Shown here: in pieces, positions 1-5,114 of the stretch | Numbering within the stretch: the stretch's first letter is position 1 | Layout: every line of letters starts with the position of its first letter | Origin: UBA3103 sp002365855 | GTDB lineage: Bacteria > Bacillota > Desulfotomaculia > Desulfotomaculales > Pelotomaculaceae | DNA: 5,114 nucleotides | Assembly (NCBI GenBank): GCA_030627625.1 | Contig: DAOURR010000099.1 | Span: forward strand, 1 to 5,114 | Reading direction: 5' to 3' | Notes under the pieces: generated by a model | Database searches by the model: none | Seen by the model: only the letters and a program-made list of their open reading frames with translations | What the model was told of the DNA's origin: nothing | Translations under genes and position numbers: made by a program

Positions 1-156
1 ATACCCAAAGCCGACATCGAACTCCCACCGAAGGTTAGGAGGGGTGAAAGCAGCCGCTTCATCCAGGGGATGGGCAAGGTTGGCGACCGGGTAAAAATTC
101 TGCTCAACGAACACCAGTTGCTATTCGATTTCGATAAGGGGGAGGCGCTGATGTAA
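1..156 (+). CDS. cheW: CheW-like chemotaxis adaptor, C-terminal end (5' truncated)
   Basis: The window opens inside a reading frame of 51 codons that ends at TAA 154-156. The translation contains FIQGMGKVGDRVKILLN followed by xxxLL, which matches the closing beta strands of the CheW/SH3-like fold, where G-x-G-K-x-x-D-R-x-x-x-L-L is typical. CheW links the signalling tips of MCPs to the histidine kinase CheA in the cytoplasm, and the neighbouring MCP and CheR genes fit that role. Only the end is visible, so a CheV or the CheW-like tail of a CheA cannot be excluded. The protein ends within about 15 residues of the conserved strand, as a stand-alone CheW would, and nothing resembling a receiver domain follows. 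The stop is in the same frame as the next gene, 30 bases downstream. Confidence 0.85.
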   Translation: MPKADIELPPKVRRGESSRFIQGMGKVGDRVKILLNEHQLLFDFDKGEALM

Positions 157-172
157 CTAAAAAAACACATTG

Positions 173-180
173 AGAGGAAG
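173..180 (+). promoter_or_regulatory. Ribosome binding site of the short cheR
   Basis: The purine-rich AGAGGAAG lies 6 bases before ATG 187. No ATG, GTG or TTG occurs in frame between the upstream stop (154-156) and 187, so this site fixes the start. Confidence 0.7.
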
Positions 181-186
181 ACGGAG

Positions 187-798
187 ATGGCTTTTACCTA
201 CTTTTTTAGGGATATGCACACCCTTAGTTTGATAGGCAAGTATGTTATCCCTGATGTTGTCGGACAGAGCAGGGTGCGGGTTTGGGACGCAGGCTGCGCC
301 ATGGGGCCTGAGCCTTATTCTCTGGCCATTATGTTTGCTGAAAATATGGGTCGTTTCGCCTTTCGCAACTTCCGCATCGACGCCACGGATTTGGACGGCA
401 GCAACTTGTTCGGGAAAATTATATCCGATGGAACCTACCCTAAGGAAGAGCTAAAAAGGATTCCTGGCGAGTTGTTCAATAAATACTTTCAGCCGGACGG
501 CAAGCCGGGCTTATATAAAATTGATGACTCTATAAGAAGTAAGGTCCTCTACCGCAAGCATGACCTATTATCCTTTGAGCCGGTAGGCAGCGGTTTCAGC
601 CTGGTAGTCTGCAAAAATGTGCTGCTGCATTTCCAGCCAGCCGAACGTGTTGAAGTGATAAAAATGTTTTACGACTCACTGGCGCCCGGAGGATATTTTG
701 CAACTGAACAGACACAGAAACTGCCACCTGAGGTGGGACACATGTTTAAACAGGTCTCGGCGGACGCCCAGCTGTTCCGAAAAATTGAAGTACATTGA
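187..798 (+). CDS. CheR-type SAM-dependent methyltransferase without N-terminal domain
   Basis: The 203-residue protein resembles the catalytic domain of CheR, which methylates glutamates on MCP signalling helices using S-adenosylmethionine. Visible landmarks are T-x-FFRD at residues 4-9 (the FFR segment that carries a catalytic arginine in CheR), a SAM-binding loop WDAGCAMGPEPYSLA at 33-47 (family form near W-S-A-G-C-S-T-G-E-E-P-Y-S), ATDLD at 66-70, YFQPDGKPGLY at 100-110 where CheR carries its small beta-subdomain, CKNVLLHF at 142-149 (usually C-R-N-V-L-I-Y-F) and a final LAPGGYF at 165-171. Classical CheR is about 260-290 residues; the four-helix N-terminal domain is absent. This is not a miscalled start, because a stop lies only ten codons upstream in frame. 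The motif changes (S to D, E to P, R to K) mark a divergent branch. It sits between cheW and the MCP, so that MCP is the obvious substrate. Activity is inferred. Confidence 0.85.
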   Translation: MAFTYFFRDMHTLSLIGKYVIPDVVGQSRVRVWDAGCAMGPEPYSLAIMFAENMGRFAFRNFRIDATDLDGSNLFGKIISDGTYPKEELKRIPGELFNKYFQPDGKPGLYKIDDSIRSKVLYRKHDLLSFEPVGSGFSLVVCKNVLLHFQPAERVEVIKMFYDSLAPGGYFATEQTQKLPPEVGHMFKQVSADAQLFRKIEVH

Positions 799-815
799 AA
801 AATTCAAACCAATTT

Positions 816-824
816 AAAGGAGGT
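816..824 (+). promoter_or_regulatory. Strong Shine-Dalgarno for the MCP gene
   Basis: AAAGGAGGT is a near-perfect complement to the 3' end of 16S rRNA and lies 8 bases before ATG 833. The spacing and strength fix the MCP start and suggest high translation. Confidence 0.9.
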
Positions 825-832
825 TTAAAAAA

Positions 833-3800
833 ATGAAATTAAAAACTGGCGCAAAAGTTACGCTTGGTTTCTCCGCTGTTTTATTTTTAATGATTGTAAT
901 AAGCGTGATCTCAATTTTTTCAACAAAATCCATAGAAAAAAACATTCAAACAGTTGACGTTGTCAATGAACGCTTGTCACTCCAAAAAGACATCGACAGC
1001 AACTTTAACGGTGCGGTCTCTGGTATTCGCGGCTACATAGCTTACGGCGCGGTGAAATTCATGGACGAATATAACACTAGCATGAACCAGGTCCTTGATA
1101 TGGAAAAAAGACTCCTCGAAGCTAGCGCACCGGAAGAAAAAGCCGAAGTACAAAAATTAATAGAAGTAACAAGTACCTATCATAACAGTATAACTAATGA
1201 TTTAATCCCTGCTATCGAAAGGCAGTATAAGGCGCCAGACCTGGCAACTATGCAGACAGAGCAGGAAGAGGTCGCCAGGATAGCCGGCACTCTTGTCCCG
1301 GTTACCAACCAGTTGAAAGAGATTGTAAACGGGCTGGTCACCAATAACGTTAAAATATTTGAAGGAATAATCAAGTCAACCGAACAGAGCACATCAAAAG
1401 TAACATACACCACAATCATCCTTGGTTTTATTGCCCTGCTTATAGGCGGAGTCATCAGTTTCTTTATAGCACGCTCGATTAAGAGTATAATACAAACCCT
1501 GCTTACCGAAAGCAAGCGCCTGGTTGTGGCGGCCAAGGAAGGTAAACTGGATACACGGGGTGATGTTGAAAAAGTCGATGTGGAATTTCAGGGTATTATT
1601 CGCGGCATCAATGATACCCTGGACGCGGTAATCGGGCCATTAAACGTAGCGGCGGAATATATTGACCGGATTTCCAAGGGCGATACCCCACCCAAGATCA
1701 CTGAGGAATACCATGGTGACTTCAACGAAATCAAAAACAACCTGAACTCATGCATTGACACAATCGGGGTGCTTGTTAATGAAGTCGGAGTGGTGATAGG
1801 CGCGGGCAGTGAAGGCAAATTGGACCAGAGGGCCAACGCAGACCGGACGCAGGGCGTGTGGCGCAAGATTTTAAGAGGCGTGAACGACGCCATGGACGGT
1901 GTCATCGGGCCGCTGAACGTAGCGGCTGAATACGTAGAACGAATTGCTAAAGCGGAAATTCCACCCAGAATAACAGATGCCTATAAAGGTGATTTTAATG
2001 AAATTAAAAATAACCTTAACGTGCTGATTGACGTTACTGCCGAAAACAAAGAACGTGAGGAAGAAATGCTGCGAATTAAAGGAGCAGTTGAGGCCTCAGG
2101 CGCACCCATTATTATAACCGATAAAAAGGGGGTTAAGATTTTATCTCAGAACAAAGCATTTTATAACCTGTTTGGTTACAGCAGGGACGAGATCAACGCC
2201 GCCGGCGGTCTGCCCACTATCTTTGTAAGCTCAGCTGCTGGACGCGATTGTTGGAAGAGTATCATGGGAGGGAAAACCTGGATAAATGAACTGGAACTTC
2301 GCACCCGCGATAACCGGATCATACCATCCATATTGAGCAGCGACGCCGTAAAGAATGAAAAAGGAGAAATTATCGGGTGCTTTGGCATTATCAACGACAT
2401 CACCGAACAAAAAGTAGTTTTAGGCGCAGTTCAGGAATTGGTGGAAAAGGCCAAGGCAGGGAACCTTTCAGCCCGCGCTGAAGTCGCTGCCAGCGGTGAT
2501 TACAAAAGTCTGGTTGACGGAATTAACCAGATGTTAGACTCAATTATCGGGCCATTAAACATGGCGGCCAATTATGTTGACCGGATCAGCAAGGGCGATA
2601 CCCCCCCGAAGATAACAGATATCTACCACGGAGACTTCAACTTAATAAAGAACAACCTGAACGCCTGTATTGATATGATTGGAGTGCTGGTAGACGAGGT
2701 TGGCGTTGTTATAGGCGCAGGCCAGGAGGGCAAACTGGACCAGAGAGCCAATGCCGACCGGGCGCAGGGCGTTTGGCGCAAAATTTTAAGAGGCGTGAAC
2801 GACGCCATGGACGAGGTAATCGGACCATTAAACGTGGCGGCCGAGTTCGTGGAACGGATTTCCAAGGGCGACATACCGCAGGTGATTGCTGAAAACTATA
2901 ACGGTGATTTCAACGAGATCAAGAACAACCTGAACGCGCTGATAGTATCCACGAACCAGGTTTCCGCCGCAGCGCAATCAATAGCAGAAGGCAACCTGAA
3001 TGTGGACGTAGCAGTGAGATCAGACAACGACCAGCAGATGAAGTCCCTCAATAACATGATCGGCATGCTCAAAGGAGTAGTTGCTGATATCAACAACATG
3101 ACCGAGGCCATATCGGCCGGCGACATTACCAAGAGGACTAATACTGCCGGGTACCAGGGAGCATATCTTGAGATGGTATCCGGCATGAACAGCCTGGTGG
3201 AATCCGTGGCCAACCCGATTGACGAAATGATGGCTGTCCTTCGCCAATTTGCAGTAAATGACCTCAGTAAGAAGATGGACCAGGAATACTCGGGGATCTG
3301 GAACGATCTCAAGTACGCTATAAATGAGGTACACGGGCGGCTGACAAATATTCGGAACACAATAATAAAGATTAGCAAAGGTGATTTAAGCGATTCTGAA
3401 TTGTACAATAAAATAGGGAGAAGAAGTGAGAAGGATGAATTAGTGCCTGGCTTTATCAGGATGCATAATGCCATCCAAAAGCTGTTGGACGACGCCAATA
3501 TGCTAGCAGTAGCGGCTGTGGAAGGCAAGCTTGGCGTCCGGGCAGAAGCCAGTCAGCACGAGGGCGAGTACCGCAAGATAATTGACGGTGTCAACAACAT
3601 GATGGACGCCGTGATCAACCCGATTAACGAGGCGGCCGACTGTCTGAAGGAGATGGCCGAAGGCAACCTGGACGTCAGAATGAACGGCAAGTACCAGGGT
3701 GACCACGCCATCATCAAGGACGCTTTAAACACTACCTTGGAAGCGTTAAACGACATTATCAAAAAAGAGGCTGTCAGGTGCCTGCAGGAAGTGGCCAAGG

Positions 3801-4885
3801 GGAACCTTGACGTAGCGGTAACCGGGGAATATAAAGGAGACTACGCTATCGTTAAAGACGCGCTGAACACCACTGTCAACGATCTCAATGGGATGATGAG
3901 CCAGTTTAGCATCGCCATCGAACAGGTCAGCACCGGCGCGCAGCAGGTCTCCGATTCCAGCCAGGGCCTGTCGCAGGGTGCGGCCGAGTCTGCCAGCACG
4001 ATGGAGCAAATTACTTCCTCTATGCAGGAAATGAATGCCCAGACCAGGCAAAACGCGGATAATGCCGTGCAGGCGAACCAGCTTGCCACCCAGGCCAGGG
4101 GCAACGCGGAAAAAGGCAACGTGCAGATGGCCCAAATGGTCAAGGCTATGGAAGACATCAACGAATCCGCCGCCAACATATCTAAGATCATCAAGGCTAT
4201 TGATGAAATTGCTTTCCAGACCAACCTGCTGGCTTTGAACGCAGCGGTTGAGGCAGCCCGGGCCGGTAAACACGGCAAAGGCTTCACCGTGGTGGCGGAA
4301 GAAGTCAGGAACCTGGCCCAGCGGAGCGCCAAGGCGGCCAAGGAAACCGCCGAGATGATTGAAGGGTCGATCAGGAAAACTGAAGTTGGCACTCAAATAG
4401 CACAGGATACATCCAAGGCGCTTGAGGAAATTGTCCTTGGCGTAACCAAGGTGACAGATTTCATCAGTGAAATCGCTTCGGCTTCCAAGGAGCAGGCCAT
4501 GGGCATCGGTCAGATCAACGAGGGCTTAAACCAGGTTGACCAGGTTACCCAACAGAACTCGGCCAGCTCAGAAGAGCTTGCAGCCGCCAGTGAAGAAATG
4601 AACAGCCAGGCTGAGATGGTCAAGCAGATGCTCGGTAAATTTACTTTGAAAAAGCAGGCGCTTGGGACTTTTCCCATGGCCGGAAACCAGGCGGGCATGG
4701 CGCCTCCGGTACTTCAAAAGGTTGTAAATAACACAGTGAACCCATATCACAGCCAGAAACAATCCAGGGGCGGAGCCAAAAAAAAGGCTCTGACCGCAGC
4801 GGAGTCACCGTACGCACAGTCCGGCGCAAGGGTTAAGCCCGAGGATATTATCCCACTGGATGATGTTGAATACGGTAAGTTTTAG
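833..4885 (+). CDS. Large transmembrane methyl-accepting chemotaxis protein with poly-HAMP arrays and a PAS domain
   Basis: This 1350-residue chemoreceptor is over twice the length of E. coli Tsr. It has a short positive N-terminus, TM1 at about 9-30, a helical extracytoplasmic sensor at 31-190 resembling 4HB_MCP/CHASE3 (IRGYIAYG at 65-72), and TM2 at 193-213. About fifteen HAMP-like units follow at 220-402 and 528-1021, with a PAS domain between them at about 412-527 ending in the typical NDITEQK. The signalling hairpin is at about 1022-1270, with tip motif IAFQTNLLALNAAVEAARAG at 1126-1145 and GKGFTVVAEEVRNLA at 1148-1162. Consensus methylation pairs are E1058-Q1059 and E1247-E1248. Each arm has roughly 17 heptads by rough count, suggesting class 34H or 36H. 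A flexible, lysine-rich tail ends in EYGKF. Ligands for sensor and PAS are unknown; the PAS has Cys473 and Cys516 but no histidine, which argues against histidine-ligated haem. It presumably signals through CheW to CheA. Confidence 0.95.
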   Translation: MKLKTGAKVTLGFSAVLFLMIVISVISIFSTKSIEKNIQTVDVVNERLSLQKDIDSNFNGAVSGIRGYIAYGAVKFMDEYNTSMNQVLDMEKRLLEASAPEEKAEVQKLIEVTSTYHNSITNDLIPAIERQYKAPDLATMQTEQEEVARIAGTLVPVTNQLKEIVNGLVTNNVKIFEGIIKSTEQSTSKVTYTTIILGFIALLIGGVISFFIARSIKSIIQTLLTESKRLVVAAKEGKLDTRGDVEKVDVEFQGIIRGINDTLDAVIGPLNVAAEYIDRISKGDTPPKITEEYHGDFNEIKNNLNSCIDTIGVLVNEVGVVIGAGSEGKLDQRANADRTQGVWRKILRGVNDAMDGVIGPLNVAAEYVERIAKAEIPPRITDAYKGDFNEIKNNLNVLIDVTAENKEREEEMLRIKGAVEASGAPIIITDKKGVKILSQNKAFYNLFGYSRDEINAAGGLPTIFVSSAAGRDCWKSIMGGKTWINELELRTRDNRIIPSILSSDAVKNEKGEIIGCFGIINDITEQKVVLGAVQELVEKAKAGNLSARAEVAASGDYKSLVDGINQMLDSIIGPLNMAANYVDRISKGDTPPKITDIYHGDFNLIKNNLNACIDMIGVLVDEVGVVIGAGQEGKLDQRANADRAQGVWRKILRGVNDAMDEVIGPLNVAAEFVERISKGDIPQVIAENYNGDFNEIKNNLNALIVSTNQVSAAAQSIAEGNLNVDVAVRSDNDQQMKSLNNMIGMLKGVVADINNMTEAISAGDITKRTNTAGYQGAYLEMVSGMNSLVESVANPIDEMMAVLRQFAVNDLSKKMDQEYSGIWNDLKYAINEVHGRLTNIRNTIIKISKGDLSDSELYNKIGRRSEKDELVPGFIRMHNAIQKLLDDANMLAVAAVEGKLGVRAEASQHEGEYRKIIDGVNNMMDAVINPINEAADCLKEMAEGNLDVRMNGKYQGDHAIIKDALNTTLEALNDIIKKEAVRCLQEVAKGNLDVAVTGEYKGDYAIVKDALNTTVNDLNGMMSQFSIAIEQVSTGAQQVSDSSQGLSQGAAESASTMEQITSSMQEMNAQTRQNADNAVQANQLATQARGNAEKGNVQMAQMVKAMEDINESAANISKIIKAIDEIAFQTNLLALNAAVEAARAGKHGKGFTVVAEEVRNLAQRSAKAAKETAEMIEGSIRKTEVGTQIAQDTSKALEEIVLGVTKVTDFISEIASASKEQAMGIGQINEGLNQVDQVTQQNSASSEELAAASEEMNSQAEMVKQMLGKFTLKKQALGTFPMAGNQAGMAPPVLQKVVNNTVNPYHSQKQSRGGAKKKALTAAESPYAQSGARVKPEDIIPLDDVEYGKF
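1631..2038 (+). repeat. Direct repeat copy 1: three HAMP-like units before the PAS
   Basis: This encodes MCP residues 267-402 and matches residues 572-707 without gaps at an offset of exactly 305 codons (915 bp). By hand count the three units are 37/45, 42/46 and 32/45 identical, or 111 of 136 residues overall. The stretch 1868-1898 is identical base for base to 2783-2813 (31 nt). In the middle unit I count 113/138 identical bases; about 17 of the 25 differences are synonymous, indicating an established duplication under protein-level constraint rather than a very recent one. Confidence 0.9.
2546..2953 (+). repeat. Direct repeat copy 2: three HAMP-like units after the PAS
   Basis: This is the partner of 1631-2038 and encodes residues 572-707. 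It repeats hallmark segments such as RISKGDTPPKIT (584-595) and GVWRKILRGVNDAMD (646-660), the latter identical to residues 341-355. The two copies bracket the PAS domain and one further HAMP-like unit (528-571). Confidence 0.9.
3641..3757 (+). repeat. Tandem HAMP unit, first copy (pair with 3779-3895)
   Basis: Residues 937-975 and 983-1021 align without gaps at an offset of 46 codons (138 bp), with 24 of 39 residues identical by hand count. Shared segments are GNLDV and KDALNTT. These are the last two HAMP-like units before the signalling hairpin, so they pass the signal into the coiled coil. Confidence 0.8.
3779..3895 (+). repeat. Tandem HAMP unit, second copy, adjoining the signalling hairpin
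   Basis: This is the second member of the 138-bp-spaced pair and encodes CLQEVAKGNLDVAV onward. It runs directly into the MCP signalling helix at about residue 1022. Confidence 0.8.
4766..4836 (+). other. Candidate -1 ribosomal slippage region near the MCP 3' end
   Basis: An A8 run (4778-4785) is read as AAA AAA AAG in the MCP frame, giving the heptamer A-AAA-AAG at 4780-4786, the slippery form used by E. coli dnaX. A purine-rich SD-like AGGGG (4766-4770) precedes it by 9 bases. Weak pairing follows: GGCTC 4786-4790 with GAGTC 4802-4806, including one G-U. A competing stem, GAGCC 4773-4777 with GGCTC 4786-4790, would enclose the A run. A -1 shift would add 16 residues and stop at TAA 4834-4836, removing the EYGKF tail. 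It may equally be three ordinary lysine codons. Confidence 0.2.
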
Positions 4886-4923
4886 AGTTAACAATCATGA
4901 GCAAAACAACTTAACAGCAAAGA

Positions 4924-4952
4924 TGATGCAGGCAGCGGCGCTGCCTGCATCA
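4924..4952 (+). repeat. Strong inverted repeat (hairpin) between the MCP gene and the second cheR
   Basis: TGATGCAGGCAGC at 4924-4936 pairs perfectly with GCTGCCTGCATCA at 4940-4952, giving a 13-bp stem around the 3-base loop GGC. No run of T follows (ACCCTTACAAAG), so it is not a standard intrinsic terminator. It lies in the 89-base gap between the MCP stop and the next start, ending 8 bases before the next gene's Shine-Dalgarno. Partial attenuation, transcript-end protection or a translation effect are all possible. The rest of the gap shows nothing I can support. Confidence 0.85.
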
Positions 4953-4960
4953 CCCTTACA

Positions 4961-4970
4961 AAGGGGGGAG
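4961..4970 (+). promoter_or_regulatory. Ribosome binding site of the second cheR
   Basis: AAGGGGGGAG, with a run of six G, ends 4 bases before ATG 4975. An alternative in-frame ATG at 4987 would leave a 16-base spacing, so 4975 is preferred. Confidence 0.7.
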
Positions 4971-4974
4971 TAAA

Positions 4975-5114
4975 ATGGCCGGCGTCATGCGCTTAAGCGA
5001 AGAAGAATTCAGGCTAATCAGCGGGTTGGTTTACAATAAATTTGGTATTAAACTGGGCGAACAAAAACGTGCGCTGATTGTCGGCCGTTTACAAAAAGTG
5101 CTGTACTCAGGGAA
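4975..5114 (+). CDS. cheR: CheR chemoreceptor methyltransferase, N-terminal part (3' truncated)
   Basis: Forty-six codons run off the window end. The peptide has LSEEEFRLISGLVYNKFGIK at residues 7-26, then LGEQKRALIVGRLQKVL at 27-43. This is the pattern of the helical CheR N-terminal domain: F-x-x-(I/L)-x-x-x-(I/V)-Y-x-x-x-G-I-x-L, then K-x-x-(L/M)-(V/I)-x-x-R-L. That domain is basic and helps CheR recognise the methylation helices of receptors. The rest, including the SAM-binding domain and the beta-subdomain that would bind a tether peptide, is outside the window. It follows the MCP by 89 bases with a hairpin between. This is exactly the domain the upstream short CheR lacks, so the operon seems to encode two different CheR forms. 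A CheR fused to further domains cannot be excluded. Confidence 0.85.
   Translation, partial: MAGVMRLSEEEFRLISGLVYNKFGIKLGEQKRALIVGRLQKVLYSG

Larger units (their letters stand above)
1490..3895 (+). repeat. Poly-HAMP coding array, about fifteen units interrupted by PAS
   Basis: I parsed residues 220-1021 of the MCP into units of 42-47 residues with a recurring pattern: helix, a turn near (S/E/K)GxL or KGD, a GDF/GEY-type segment, then a helix ending N-x-x-(L/M)-x-x-(V/I). Approximate boundaries are 220-266, 267-311, 312-357, 358-402, PAS and linkers 403-527, then 528-571, 572-616, 617-662, 663-707, 708-753, 754-795, 796-840, 841-887, 888-931, 932-975 and 976-1021. In the first eight, two subtypes alternate: one with IGPLNxAAxxxxRI and GDFNxIKNNLN, the other with EGKLxxR and RGxN. 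Poly-HAMP arrays are an established receptor architecture. The count could shift by one or two, and 841-887 is the least regular unit. Confidence 0.8.

Noticed and set aside
242..454. 70-codon plus-strand frame inside the short cheR
   Set aside because: It overlaps the SAM-binding region of a recognisable CheR in another frame and has no identifiable product.
799..832. Separate promoter for the MCP gene
   Set aside because: The 34-base gap is AT-rich and holds the SD, but I see no -35/-10 pair or sigma-28-type flagellar promoter.
1631..2953. Repeats as CRISPR or a mobile element
   Set aside because: The repeats are in-frame protein-domain duplications with coding-type divergence. There are no short regular spacers, terminal inverted repeats or transposase.
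4035..4238. 67-codon plus-strand frame inside the MCP signalling domain
   Set aside because: It is an out-of-frame reading of the highly conserved signalling hairpin, with no support of its own.
1180..4829. Many open frames on the minus strand opposite the MCP gene, up to about 216 codons
   Set aside because: They lie wholly inside a well-supported coding gene, mirror its codon composition and repeats, and show no recognisable domain or convincing ribosome binding site.
4897..4914. Five-codon ORF (MSKTT) between the MCP gene and the second cheR
   Set aside because: It has no Shine-Dalgarno and is too short to distinguish from chance.
4924..4952. Hairpin as an intrinsic terminator ending the operon
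   Set aside because: No T-run follows on the plus strand, and a chemotaxis gene with its own SD begins 23 bases later.

Overview
This window is a piece of a chemotaxis (che) operon. Every recognisable gene lies on the + strand and every one is a chemotaxis or chemosensory component. In order they are: the last 51 codons of a cheW adaptor gene (1-156); a short CheR-type methyltransferase lacking the usual N-terminal helical domain (187-798); a very large methyl-accepting chemotaxis protein (MCP) of 1350 residues (833-4885); and the first 46 codons of a second CheR, which does carry the N-terminal domain (4975 to the window end). Gaps between genes are 30, 34 and 89 bases. Each start has a clear Shine-Dalgarno sequence and I see no convincing promoter between genes, so co-transcription is the simplest reading.

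The strong SD sites (AAAGGAGGT before the MCP), moderate GC content and protein character suggest an anaerobic Gram-positive bacterium of the Clostridia/Peptococcaceae type (Pelotomaculum- or Desulfotomaculum-like). A Geobacter-like deltaproteobacterium is an alternative. This is an impression from style, not a database result.

The MCP is the centrepiece. It has a membrane-bounded helical sensor (about residues 31-190), then about fifteen HAMP-like units of 42-47 residues in two arrays separated by a PAS domain (about 412-527), then a cytoplasmic signalling hairpin (about 1022-1270), and finally a flexible tail ending in E-Y-G-K-F. Part of the HAMP array has been duplicated across the PAS domain with an exact spacing of 915 bp (305 codons).

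Likely logic, by inference: the MCP couples through CheW to a CheA encoded elsewhere, and one or both CheR proteins methylate its signalling domain. The C-terminal peptide may tether a CheR. The points most worth checking are the paired short and full-length CheR proteins, the unusually long poly-HAMP/PAS receptor, the possible tether, a dnaX-like slippery sequence just before the tether, and a strong hairpin ahead of the second cheR. The system is a known type (chemosensory array) with an unusual receptor; nothing here requires a wholly new class of system.
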